The position numbers were made by a program, and so were the translations under genes. Shown here in pieces: positions 1 to 6,057 of a stretch of 10,439 nucleotides of DNA. The stretch's first letter is position 1, and each line of letters starts with the position of its first letter. The notes under the pieces were generated by a model that ran no database searches, was not told the origin of the DNA, and was given only the letters and a program-made list of their open reading frames with translations. Origin of the DNA: NBML01 sp029939535 (lineage in GTDB: Bacteria; Desulfobacterota; Desulfobacteria; Desulfobacterales; Desulfobacteraceae); the NCBI GenBank assembly GCA_029939535.1, contig JAOZST010000133.1, positions 1-10,439 of the forward strand, read 5' to 3'.

Positions 1-2213
1 CAGACACCGGAACAATAGGAGTGGTCTCCCTTGTTGATGTCCCGTGATCCAACACATTGGAGCCAGGCAATCTTTTTGGGTTCCTTTTTATCAGAAGGCC
101 TGACCAGATGCCCTCCAAAGGGACCCGAGGCTGATAATACCCGTTCAAATTCAAGGCTGGTCATGATATTGGGACTGTGGCCGTAACAATAGGTGGCCAT
201 ATGAATGGGCTCAAAGGGTGTAAACCCGGGAGCCAGGATAATGGCCCCCACATGGATGCTATGCTCTTTTTTCACCAGAAAATGGTCCACGGCATTGGCC
301 AGACAGGCATCCACACATTGCATGCACTCTGAACAATACCCGCAGTTGAGACACCGGCCTGCCTCCTTTTTACCCTCTTCCAGGCCATAGCCCAACTCCA
401 CCTCCTTAAAATTTCCAGCCCGCTCTTCCAGGGCAAGCTCCGGCATTTTATACCGGCGTTCTTCAGTAATATCCTCTTCCACGGGCCTATATACTGGATT
501 TTCTACAACAGGCAGAGACCTGCCCTCCTCCATATCCTCACCTTTCAGGTAGCGGTAAATGGATTCCGCTGCTTCCATGCCTGCGGCAATGGCGCTGATG
601 GCAACCCCCGGTCCTGTCTGGACATCTCCTCCGGCAAACACCCCTTCCCTGTCAGTTGCCAGGGTAAGGGGATGAACCTCTGTAGTGTTCCATTTGCTGA
701 TTTTCAGGTCTGCCGGATTTTCCAGGACAGAAAGGTCAGGTTGCTGGCCAATGGCCGGTATGAGCTGGTCAATAATAATTTCATATTCACTGCCTGGAAT
801 GGGAATGGGCCGCCTTCTGCCCGAGGAATCAGGCTCTCCCAATTCCATTTTAATGACCCGGACACCAGCGACCCTATTGTTTTCTTCCAGGATTTCCTGG
901 GGAGCTGCAAGATAGGTGATCTTGGTGCCCTCATCTTCCGCAGCAGCAATCTCCTCTTCCCAGGCCGGCATCTCCCTGCGGGTTCTTCGATAGAGAATAG
1001 TCACCTCATCAGCTCCCAGACGTAAAGCAGACCTGGCCACATCAATGGCCACATTACCTCCACCAATGATACCTACCTTTTTGCCCACCTCTGTAGTGCC
1101 TGTAAGGTTTAACTCCCTCAGAAAATCAACCCCCTGGCAGACACCGTCCAGTTCTTCTCCAGGGATCCCCAGCTCAATGCCCCTGTGGGCGCCAAGCCCC
1201 AGGAATACTGCGTCATAGCCCTCTGCCAGCAGACTGTCCAGGGTAAAGTCTTTGCCCAGCTTTTTGTTTAATTTGAGCTCCACACCCAGGTTAGTGACAA
1301 CTTCTATGTCCTGATCCAGAACCTCCCTGGGCAGCCTGTGATCCGGTATACCCACCCTGAGCATACCTCCGGCCTGGGGCAGCGCCTCAAATATGGTGGC
1401 ATCCACGCCCTTCTTTGCAAGGTGAAAGCCGGCTGACAAACCAGCCGGACCCGATCCTATGATGGCCACACGCTTGCCGATTTTTTCAGCACAGGGGATC
1501 TCCACCTGTCTGGGATCAAAATTGTCCGCTGCCATTCGTTTTAAATCCCTGATGGCCACAGGTTCATCAACTTGACACCTGCGGCAGGCATCCTCACACT
1601 CATGGGGACAGACCCTGCCCAGCACCCCGGGCAAAGGAAGCTGTTCCATGATGATTTCCAGGGATTCCTTGAATTTACCATCTTTGACCATCTGCACATA
1701 CCCCTGGACATTGAGTCCGGCAGGACAGGTAAGTCTACAGGGGGCCTTATCCTGTTTTTCAATGGAATAGGCAGAGGGCATTGCCTGGGGATAAAGTTTG
1801 AATGCAGCCTTCCTGTCACAAAGTTCCTCATCAAACTGACTGGGCAGTTCTACTGGGCAAACCTCGGAACACTCCCCGCATGCAGTACATTTTTCAGGAT
1901 CTATATATCTTGGATTTTCCTGCAAATGAATGGTGAAATCCCCTTCAACCCCTTCCACTGATTCAATTTCGGTCATGGTCAAAAGTTCAATATTCAAATG
2001 CCGGCCTGCTTCAACCAGTTTGGGAGAAATGATACACATTGAGCAGTCATTGGTGGGAAAGGTTTTGTCCAGTTGGGCCATTGTTCCTCCAATGGCTGTG
2101 TTTTTATCTACCAGGTAAACCAGATATCCTGAATCCGCCAGATCCAGGGATGCCTGGATACCGGCAATGCCGGCTCCGACTACCATCAACGCCCCATTAC
2201 CCTTTGTAGCCAT
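1..2213 (-). CDS. hdrA: HdrA-like FAD/iron-sulfur oxidoreductase with embedded GltD-type module (3' end outside window)
   Basis: The minus-strand frame is open from ATG at 2213, behind a GGAGG ribosome site, to the window edge: 737 codons plus the first two bases (TG) of codon 738. Residues 1-150 are HdrA-type: FAD motif GAGIAG near 13, NDCSMC at 55-60, and a 4Fe-4S cluster (Cys109, 112, 115, 119). Residues about 155-560 are an inserted GltD/dihydropyrimidine-dehydrogenase-like module: a Cys-rich start (Cys159, 163, 202, 206, 210, 213), a second FAD motif GSGPAG (about 253), an NAD(P)H motif GGGNVAIDVA (about 384), and FAGGD (about 526). A Cys cluster at 621-637 follows, then HdrA resumes, with CVGSRD (720-725) and YCSGV at the edge. 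Family knowledge: HdrA carries the flavin that bifurcates or confurcates electrons between Hdr subunits and ferredoxin. The GltD part would let NAD(P)H donate or accept electrons; that is inference. It is the last visible gene of the metF-hdr operon, probably cytoplasmic. Confidence 0.92.
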   Translation of the reverse strand, partial: MATKGNGALMVVGAGIAGIQASLDLADSGYLVYLVDKNTAIGGTMAQLDKTFPTNDCSMCIISPKLVEAGRHLNIELLTMTEIESVEGVEGDFTIHLQENPRYIDPEKCTACGECSEVCPVELPSQFDEELCDRKAAFKLYPQAMPSAYSIEKQDKAPCRLTCPAGLNVQGYVQMVKDGKFKESLEIIMEQLPLPGVLGRVCPHECEDACRRCQVDEPVAIRDLKRMAADNFDPRQVEIPCAEKIGKRVAIIGSGPAGLSAGFHLAKKGVDATIFEALPQAGGMLRVGIPDHRLPREVLDQDIEVVTNLGVELKLNKKLGKDFTLDSLLAEGYDAVFLGLGAHRGIELGIPGEELDGVCQGVDFLRELNLTGTTEVGKKVGIIGGGNVAIDVARSALRLGADEVTILYRRTRREMPAWEEEIAAAEDEGTKITYLAAPQEILEENNRVAGVRVIKMELGEPDSSGRRRPIPIPGSEYEIIIDQLIPAIGQQPDLSVLENPADLKISKWNTTEVHPLTLATDREGVFAGGDVQTGPGVAISAIAAGMEAAESIYRYLKGEDMEEGRSLPVVENPVYRPVEEDITEERRYKMPELALEERAGNFKEVELGYGLEEGKKEAGRCLNCGYCSECMQCVDACLANAVDHFLVKKEHSIHVGAIILAPGFTPFEPIHMATYCYGHSPNIMTSLEFERVLSASGPFGGHLVRPSDKKEPKKIAWLQCVGSRDINKGDHSYCSGV

Positions 2214-2226
2214 TTTATCCCTCCTT

Positions 2227-2302
2227 TTTCTGTGGTCCTACCTTCTATGGCCCAGCCTTTTTATAACCCTGCTTTCTATAGTCCTGCTTTCTATAGTCCT
2301 AC
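2227..2302 (-). repeat. Five-copy degenerate 15-nt tandem repeat overlapping the selenoprotein stop codon
   Basis: Read on the minus strand: GTAGGACTATAGAAA (2302-2288), GCAGGACTATAGAAA (2287-2273), GCAGGGTTATAAAAA (2272-2258), one extra G, GCTGGGCCATAGAAG (2256-2242) and GTAGGACCACAGAAA (2241-2227). The hdrA ribosome site AAGGAGGGATAAA follows directly. The first copy encodes the last residues Val-Gly-Leu and the TAG stop (2293-2291) of the upstream gene. Because the unit is a multiple of three, copies 2 and 3 repeat an in-frame stop. The array fills the whole intergenic gap. Confidence 0.85.
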
Positions 2303-3577
2303 TGAAGCCAGATCCGGACCCAGATAGGTTCGTTCAGTATCTGCCAATACTCCCATGGCCAGGCAGAGGATGGTCCACAAATGAACCACATGAAAATTTC
2401 CGCCATAATGTTCTCCAATATCTTCAATCTGGCCGTGGCAGTTATGGCAGGGTGCAATGACATAACTGGCACCCGTGGCCTTGATCTGGTTGAACTTGGT
2501 CCTGCCATAGGCCCGTCTCTGATCCGGGAAACCGGCCTGGAGAGCTCCTCCGCCACCGCCGCAGCAATAATTGTTTTCCCGATTGGGAATGGTATCGATG
2601 AAATTTTCCAGGCCCACCACGGTTTTAACCACAAAGCGCAGATCATCCACAATCTTGTTGGATCCGCTTTTCCGTCCTATATTGCAGGGATCCTGAATGG
2701 TAAATTTTGCTTTGATATCCCTGTTCCAGTCAGAGTTGACCTTTAATTTGCCTTCCCTTATCCACTGGGCATAGAGTTCAATAATGGTTATCAGTTCAAA
2801 TTTGTGGGGAATTTTGAATTTACGCAATCCTTCCAGGATTGCAAAATAGGAATGGCCTCATTCCGTATTGACCACCATGGGACTTTTCAAATTATTGTCC
2901 ACGTGGTGAGCAAACTCCTCAATAATATATTTCCAGCCTTCGGCATCTGCCATGAACATGCAATAATTTTCCCCGGCCCACATAACAGAGGGATAGGTCC
3001 AGTCCGCCCCGACCATGTGGAGCACCTTCCACAATGGCCCCATTTCCTCGGGTTCGGTGACAGGTTCCCGGGAATTCTGGTTAAGGACCATGTGGGCCCC
3101 TTCCCTGTCCACTGTCACTTCAAGGTCTTCAAACCCTGGATGTTCTTCCCGGATCTCCTCGGCAACATCCAGAACCGTGAATTCAAAATCCTCCTTTTGG
3201 GCGCCCATAGCACTGCCGGTACGAATATGCTGATCACAGGAACCCAGAATTCCCCTTGGACGTTTTTCCCGGGGTATTTTGGCCCGAATGTTAAAAATAA
3301 GCTTTGGAATGTCGATGTTCATGGGACAGGCCAGTATGCAACGCCCGCACATACTGCATACCCATTTCCAGTCTGATTTCAGAATCTCGTCATCCATTCC
3401 CAGGTTCAGCATCCGGATCAGTTTCCTGGGATCCATTCCAAACTGCTCCGATGCCGGGCATCCGCCCGTGCAGGTGCCGCAGGTCAGGCATAAATCAAAA
3501 TTTCCTTGGGGTACCTTATCCAGAACCTCCTCTTTCAATTCTAAATCCAGGGTGTCAATCTTAATTGCCTCTGCCAT
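2291..3577 (-). CDS. HdrC/HdrD-like iron-sulfur oxidoreductase, apparent selenoprotein (Sec240 encoded by TGA at 2858-2860)
   Basis: Two adjacent minus-strand reading frames, 3577-2858 and 2857-2291, are in the same frame and separated only by a TGA codon. Read through, they give 428 residues. Residues 30-40 and 74-84 are two CxxCxxCxxxCP 4Fe-4S motifs, as in HdrC or GlpC. The rest is HdrB/HdrD-like: the first CCG-type half is reduced to a TEUGHS motif with Sec240 where homologues would carry Cys. The second half is intact, with Cys298, the pair Cys338-339 followed by a Gly run, and Cys377-380. Such CCG domains bind a non-cubane 4Fe-4S cluster in HdrB. The downstream part has no credible start of its own (only TTG at 2827, without a ribosome site). 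The start at 3577 has GGGAGAAGG upstream. It lies 12 nt after the metF-like gene and 77 nt before hdrA. Likely role: passing electrons between HdrA and MetF. The alternative, a nonsense mutation, is less likely because the downstream domain is intact and a SECIS-like hairpin is present. Confidence 0.88.
2824..2842 (-). promoter_or_regulatory. Candidate bacterial SECIS hairpin for Sec insertion
   Basis: On the minus strand, 15 nt after the in-frame TGA, GCAATCC (2842-2836) pairs perfectly with GGATTGC (2830-2824) around the five-base loop TGGAA (2835-2831). The apical loop begins 22 nt after the TGA and has G as its second base. This fits the published bacterial SECIS rules (loop about 16-37 nt after UGA, a G among the first two loop bases). 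A weak U/A-rich lower stem can extend it. SelB binding is inferred, not shown. Confidence 0.8.
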
Positions 3578-3589
3578 AGACCTTCTCCC

Positions 3590-4468
3590 TTATCTTAATC
3601 TGGCTGCATTAAGATACTGTCCCAGCCTATCTTCTCCACCAATTGTAATAATATGAACGCCCTGGCAGATATCCTTAAGACTGTTGACAGTATCAGCAAA
3701 AAGCTCAATACTTGCCTTTGTCTTGTCCGGTGCTTTTAACAGCTTCTGGATTACCCACTCAGGAACAAGTCCGGATTTAAAATGACGATTTAAAAATTTC
3801 CCCATGCCAGCCGTACGCAGGATCATAACCTCGGCAATCACAGGCACGCGAAAAGGGGCCACCTGTTTCATAAATTTCTCAAATTGTTCCACATCAAATA
3901 TGGGAGTGGTCAGAAAATAACCTGTCCCCACATTCAGCATGTCCTCCATCTCTTCCATACCCTTTTTGGGCATATTCCGTCCCCAGGGGGTTTCAATACC
4001 GGAGCCCAGGGTAAAATCCATTTTCTTTTCCAGCTCCTTGCCTTCAACTGTCACCCCCTGCTTCAGGTGATCCAGAACAGAGCCTAACTTTCCCGAATCC
4101 ACATGGAAGAACATGGACTCCTGAAGGGTGTCTCCGGAAATTCTATAATCCTCGGTAAAAACCAGAAGATTATCCACCCCGGTTTCATGGGCAAGGGTCA
4201 GGTCTTTCTGGAGCTGGTAACGGTTTTTATCCCGGGTGGTAGTCTGGTAAATAGCATTAAATTTATTTTGATTCAAAAGGTCACAGGTTTTAATACTATC
4301 CCCAACAACCCCTTCCAGTTCCACTTCCGAGACAGAAACCCCGTCCACACGGCCCCTGATTTTTTTCAGGCTGTCAATCAGGGATTCCGGTTCTTCATTA
4401 CCAAGGGGGGCCTGTATCTCAGAGGTCACAACAAATCTCTTTTTTTCCAAAGATTCTTTTAAATTCAT
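3590..4468 (-). CDS. metF: Methylenetetrahydrofolate reductase, MetF-like
   Basis: This 292-residue protein is close to the usual length of MetF catalytic domains. It should interconvert 5,10-methylene- and 5-methyl-tetrahydrofolate through a flavin (TIM-barrel family, cytoplasmic). Visible family features are an early Glu in VTSEIQAP (about 14-21), the QTTTRDKNRYQLQKDL segment matching the conserved TCRDRN..LQSDL region, TTPIFDVEQF, a PVIAEVM...AGMGKF strand-loop, and a C-terminal KDICQGVHIITIG. A strong AAGGAGG lies 6 nt before the ATG. It sits 14 nt after the response regulator and 12 nt before the selenoprotein, so it is co-transcribed with Hdr-type genes. In Moorella, MetF works in a MetFV-HdrABC-MvhD complex; a similar partnership is inferred here. 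No MetV-like zinc protein is visible in the window. In a sulfate reducer it may run in the methyl-oxidising direction. Confidence 0.88.
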   Translation of the reverse strand: MNLKESLEKKRFVVTSEIQAPLGNEEPESLIDSLKKIRGRVDGVSVSEVELEGVVGDSIKTCDLLNQNKFNAIYQTTTRDKNRYQLQKDLTLAHETGVDNLLVFTEDYRISGDTLQESMFFHVDSGKLGSVLDHLKQGVTVEGKELEKKMDFTLGSGIETPWGRNMPKKGMEEMEDMLNVGTGYFLTTPIFDVEQFEKFMKQVAPFRVPVIAEVMILRTAGMGKFLNRHFKSGLVPEWVIQKLLKAPDKTKASIELFADTVNSLKDICQGVHIITIGGEDRLGQYLNAARLR

Positions 4469-4482
4469 GATCTGCCTCCTTG

Positions 4483-5055
4483 TTATTTTAATCCAAGTAA
4501 TTGAGCCACTTCATCTTTGAGCTGGGAAAGCGGCAATGGTTTGGAAAAGCAGACATCCGCACCGTTCTCCTTCATTTGTGCGAATTTTTCATCGTCCAGG
4601 TAGGCGGAAAGTACAATGATTTTCGTATTCCTGGTCTTTTCATTGTTCTTGATTTTTTTACAAACTTCATAGCCTTTGATATCCGGCATCATTATATCAA
4701 GGATTAATAGATCCGGATGGAAATGGTTTACCTGAAGCCCTGCTTCAAACCCGTCGGAAGCAGAGATCACCTCATAGTCGAATTCATCCTCCTCCAATGC
4801 CTGGACAATGGATTCAACTATGATCATGTCGTCGTCAACCACCAGGATCTTTTTTCTGCTGTTCTCATTCTTTTCCTCGGGCACGGGGATACCCTGGTTT
4901 CGCATGAAAACTTCAAGGTCGGTCTTTTTGATCCTGCGATGGCCTCCAACGGTCTTGTAGGCCTTTATATGGCCTGCCTCCACCCAGTTGATAATGGTTT
5001 TCGACGAAACATTGCAGTACTTGCTTGCCGTAAATACAGTCAACGTGTCTTCCAT
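4483..5055 (-). CDS. Response regulator with N-terminal MerR/excisionase-type HTH
   Basis: This 190-residue protein has the DNA-binding domain first: residues 1-52 (FTASKYCNVSSKTIINW...GGHRRIKKTDLEVF) match the MerR/excisionase-like winged helix used by BldC-type proteins. A short linker leads to a receiver domain (about 68-190) with acidic residues Asp74-76, phospho-acceptor Asp120 in LILDIMMP, Ser150 and Lys172 in SKPLP, so it appears phosphorylatable. The start at 5055 is chosen because AGGAGG lies 4 nt upstream; longer starts (5079, 5199) lack such a site and add AT-rich, low-complexity residues. It is the first gene of the metF-hdr operon and probably controls it. A large inverted repeat upstream is a candidate autoregulatory site. 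No kinase is adjacent; the PAS kinase at 6211-8028 is a possible but unproven partner. Confidence 0.87.
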   Translation of the reverse strand: MEDTLTVFTASKYCNVSSKTIINWVEAGHIKAYKTVGGHRRIKKTDLEVFMRNQGIPVPEEKNENSRKKILVVDDDMIIVESIVQALEEDEFDYEVISASDGFEAGLQVNHFHPDLLILDIMMPDIKGYEVCKKIKNNEKTRNTKIIVLSAYLDDEKFAQMKENGADVCFSKPLPLSQLKDEVAQLLGLK

Positions 5056-5059
5056 AATG

Positions 5060-5065
5060 CCTCCT
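5060..5065 (-). promoter_or_regulatory. Ribosome binding site deciding the response regulator start
   Basis: AGGAGG on the minus strand, 4 nt before ATG at 5055. It supports the 190-residue product over longer readings of the same frame. Confidence 0.75.
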
Positions 5066-5081
5066 ATTTTTGCATTCATGG

Positions 5082-5164
5082 TATTATAGATTTTATAGTT
5101 ATTATAATTAATTTTGCCTGTCAAGTATTTTTTAATAAATATAATAACTATAAAATTTATAATA
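5082..5164. repeat. 25-bp near-perfect inverted repeat, operator-like, in the divergent promoter region
   Basis: Arms at 5082-5106 and 5140-5164 match as inverted repeats in 24 of 25 positions (one mismatch, 5089 against 5157), with a 33-bp spacer. Each arm has two TATTATA/TATAATA boxes 18 bp apart: 5082-5088 and 5100-5106 on the left, 5140-5146 and 5158-5164 on the right. The four boxes are symmetric about position 5123. A TTGACA hexamer read on the minus strand (5124-5119) sits on the axis. This suggests cooperative regulator binding in front of the metF-hdr operon. A small MITE-like element is an alternative, but I see no target-site duplication. Confidence 0.75.
5083..5124 (-). promoter_or_regulatory. 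Candidate promoter of the metF-hdr operon
   Basis: A consensus -35-like TTGACA lies at 5124-5119 on the minus strand. Downstream are three -10-like boxes: TATAAT at 5106-5101 (12-bp spacing), TATAAA at 5097-5092 (21 bp) and TATAAT at 5088-5083 (poor -35 of its own, TTAATT). None has the ideal 17-bp spacing, so the exact promoter is unclear and an activator may be needed. All boxes lie within the inverted repeat. Confidence 0.4.
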
Positions 5165-5192
5165 AGAATATTATCCACCCCAAAAAAAACAG

Positions 5193-5243
5193 GATACATT
5201 TGTATCTATTTTTTATTGACAATTTGTCTCCTATAAGATACAA
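5193..5243 (+). promoter_or_regulatory. Promoter and paired palindromic operators of the antitoxin-like gene
   Basis: TTGACA at 5216-5221 is followed after 17 bp by TACAAA (5239-5244), a plausible -35/-10 pair. Two palindromes built from the same half-site flank or overlap it: GATACA-TT-TGTATC (5193-5206) and TTGTCTC-CTATAA-GATACAA (5224-5243, one mismatch between arms). HigA-type antitoxins commonly repress their own promoters through such sites; autoregulation here is inferred. If TACAAA is used, the transcript would be nearly leaderless, in line with the lack of a ribosome site before 5247. Confidence 0.5.
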
Positions 5244-5246
5244 AAT

Positions 5247-5585
5247 ATGCATATGAAATACGAACTTCAAACTACTGGCAGTTTTAATATATGGTTTAGC
5301 GGTCTGAAAAACAGAGTCACTAAGCCGTTTGACATTGCTAAACATCTTGAAACCGAAGAAGATATTCGAAATTTCCTAAAAGAAGTAGCTGAAACTGGCA
5401 ATTCGTCTGATCTTATTCATGCAATAAATATTGCGTCTAGAGCCAAGGGCATGACAGAAGTAGCCAGGCAGGCTGGGGTCACCAGAACCAGTTTGTATAA
5501 ATCTCTTTCAGGCGATGCCAATCCGCGCTTTGAGACAATAATGAAAATAATTGAAGCCCTTGGTTGTAGGCTGGCGATTGAATAA
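5247..5585 (+). CDS. HigA-like antitoxin fused to a RelE/HigB-type toxin N-terminal stub
   Basis: This 112-residue product has two visible parts. Residues about 28-112, from FDIAKHLETEEDI through an HTH (MTEVARQAGVTRTSLYKSLSG, about 69-89) to ALGCRL, match the addiction-module antidote family related to HI1420. Residues about 3-27 (MKYELQTTGSFNIWFSGLKN and following) look like the first strand and helix of the matching RelE/HigB-like toxin family (HI1419 type). In that family the toxin is normally a separate gene of about 95-100 residues just upstream. The simplest reading is an in-frame deletion that removed the toxin body and joined its start to the antitoxin near codon 27/28 (about 5327). 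The antitoxin could still bind DNA. A second ATG at 5253 is also possible. The gene is divergent from the metF-hdr operon. Confidence 0.8.
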   Translation: MHMKYELQTTGSFNIWFSGLKNRVTKPFDIAKHLETEEDIRNFLKEVAETGNSSDLIHAINIASRAKGMTEVARQAGVTRTSLYKSLSGDANPRFETIMKIIEALGCRLAIE

Positions 5586-5627
5586 TTGTACGTTAACTTC
5601 CTTAACTTCCTTTACCGTTAATACAAT
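5585..5627 (+). repeat. Imperfect AT-rich inverted repeat with a 9-bp tandem in the loop, after the antitoxin gene
   Basis: ATTGTA-CG-TTAAC (5585-5597) can pair with GTTAATACAAT (5617-5627), an 11-bp stem with a CG bulge. The loop (5598-5616), together with the arm end, holds a tandem TTAACTTCC (5593-5601 and 5602-5610). It begins on the last base of the antitoxin stop codon. No T-run follows, so it is not a typical intrinsic terminator. Confidence 0.4.
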
Positions 5628-5678
5628 GGGTCGAAACTAATATTTTAGAAACTGAACAGGAATTAAACTAAAAAAATC

Positions 5679-6056
5679 ATGCTGAAAATACTGATGGTGG
5701 GAATGGGTAGTTTTGCAGGGGCCATATGCCGGTATCTTATCTATGAAGCCACCCTTGTTTTTTATAACAATGCATGGTTCCCTTTGGGGACCTTGATCGT
5801 AAATATTTCCGGCTGTTTCTTCATCGGTTTTCTTGGGGGGTTGTCCGAAGCCCGGGAAATCTTCAGTCCTGAGGTGCGTGCCCTTGTCTTTATCGGATTC
5901 CTGGGCGGATTTACCACCTTTTCCTCCTTTGGATATGAAATCTTTTTTCTGGCAAGAAACGGCCAGACAGGGATGGCACTTACAAACATGGGTCTCCAGA
6001 TAATTCTGGGACTTTTTGCGGTATGGATGGGATTTAGTCTTTCCAAATTTTTCTAG
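5679..6056 (+). CDS. crcB: CrcB/FluC fluoride ion channel
   Basis: This 125-residue membrane protein has the usual Fluc length and motifs: GSFAGAICRY near the N-terminus, PLGTLIVNISGCFFIGF (about 35-51) and GFLGGFTTFSSF (about 73-84). The last includes the conserved TTFS stretch that lines the fluoride path. Four hydrophobic segments are evident. Fluc proteins act as dual-topology dimers in the cytoplasmic membrane and export fluoride passively. The start at 5679 fits the family but has only a weak, distant AGGA upstream. The 93-nt gap before it does not show the conserved features of a fluoride riboswitch. It stands alone between the antitoxin-like gene and a convergent histidine kinase. Confidence 0.92.
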   Translation: MLKILMVGMGSFAGAICRYLIYEATLVFYNNAWFPLGTLIVNISGCFFIGFLGGLSEAREIFSPEVRALVFIGFLGGFTTFSSFGYEIFFLARNGQTGMALTNMGLQIILGLFAVWMGFSLSKFF

Positions 6057-6057
6057 G

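Noticed and set aside
2227..2302. CRISPR array
   Set aside because: The repeats are 15 nt, directly adjacent and without spacers, so this is a simple tandem repeat.
2291..2827. Independent gene for the downstream half of the Hdr-type protein, beginning at TTG
   Set aside because: It has no ribosome site, the TTG lies inside the SECIS-like hairpin, and the first half has no other C-terminal part. Read-through of TGA explains both halves.
2804..3376. Long plus-strand frame opposite the selenoprotein gene
   Set aside because: It is a shadow of the minus-strand gene with no family resemblance and no ribosome site.
5082..5164. Rho-independent terminator for either divergent gene
   Set aside because: The stem is almost entirely A/T with a 33-nt loop and lies upstream of both start codons. 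It fits an operator or promoter element better.
5056..5199. N-terminal extension of the response regulator starting at 5199
   Set aside because: It would code an Ile/Asn/Tyr/Lys-rich tract through the inverted repeat and promoter region, and a good ribosome site supports the start at 5055.
5586..5678. Fluoride riboswitch upstream of crcB
   Set aside because: The location is right, but I could not find the conserved pseudoknot and CUGAUG-type elements of the crcB motif. Only an AT-rich inverted repeat is visible.
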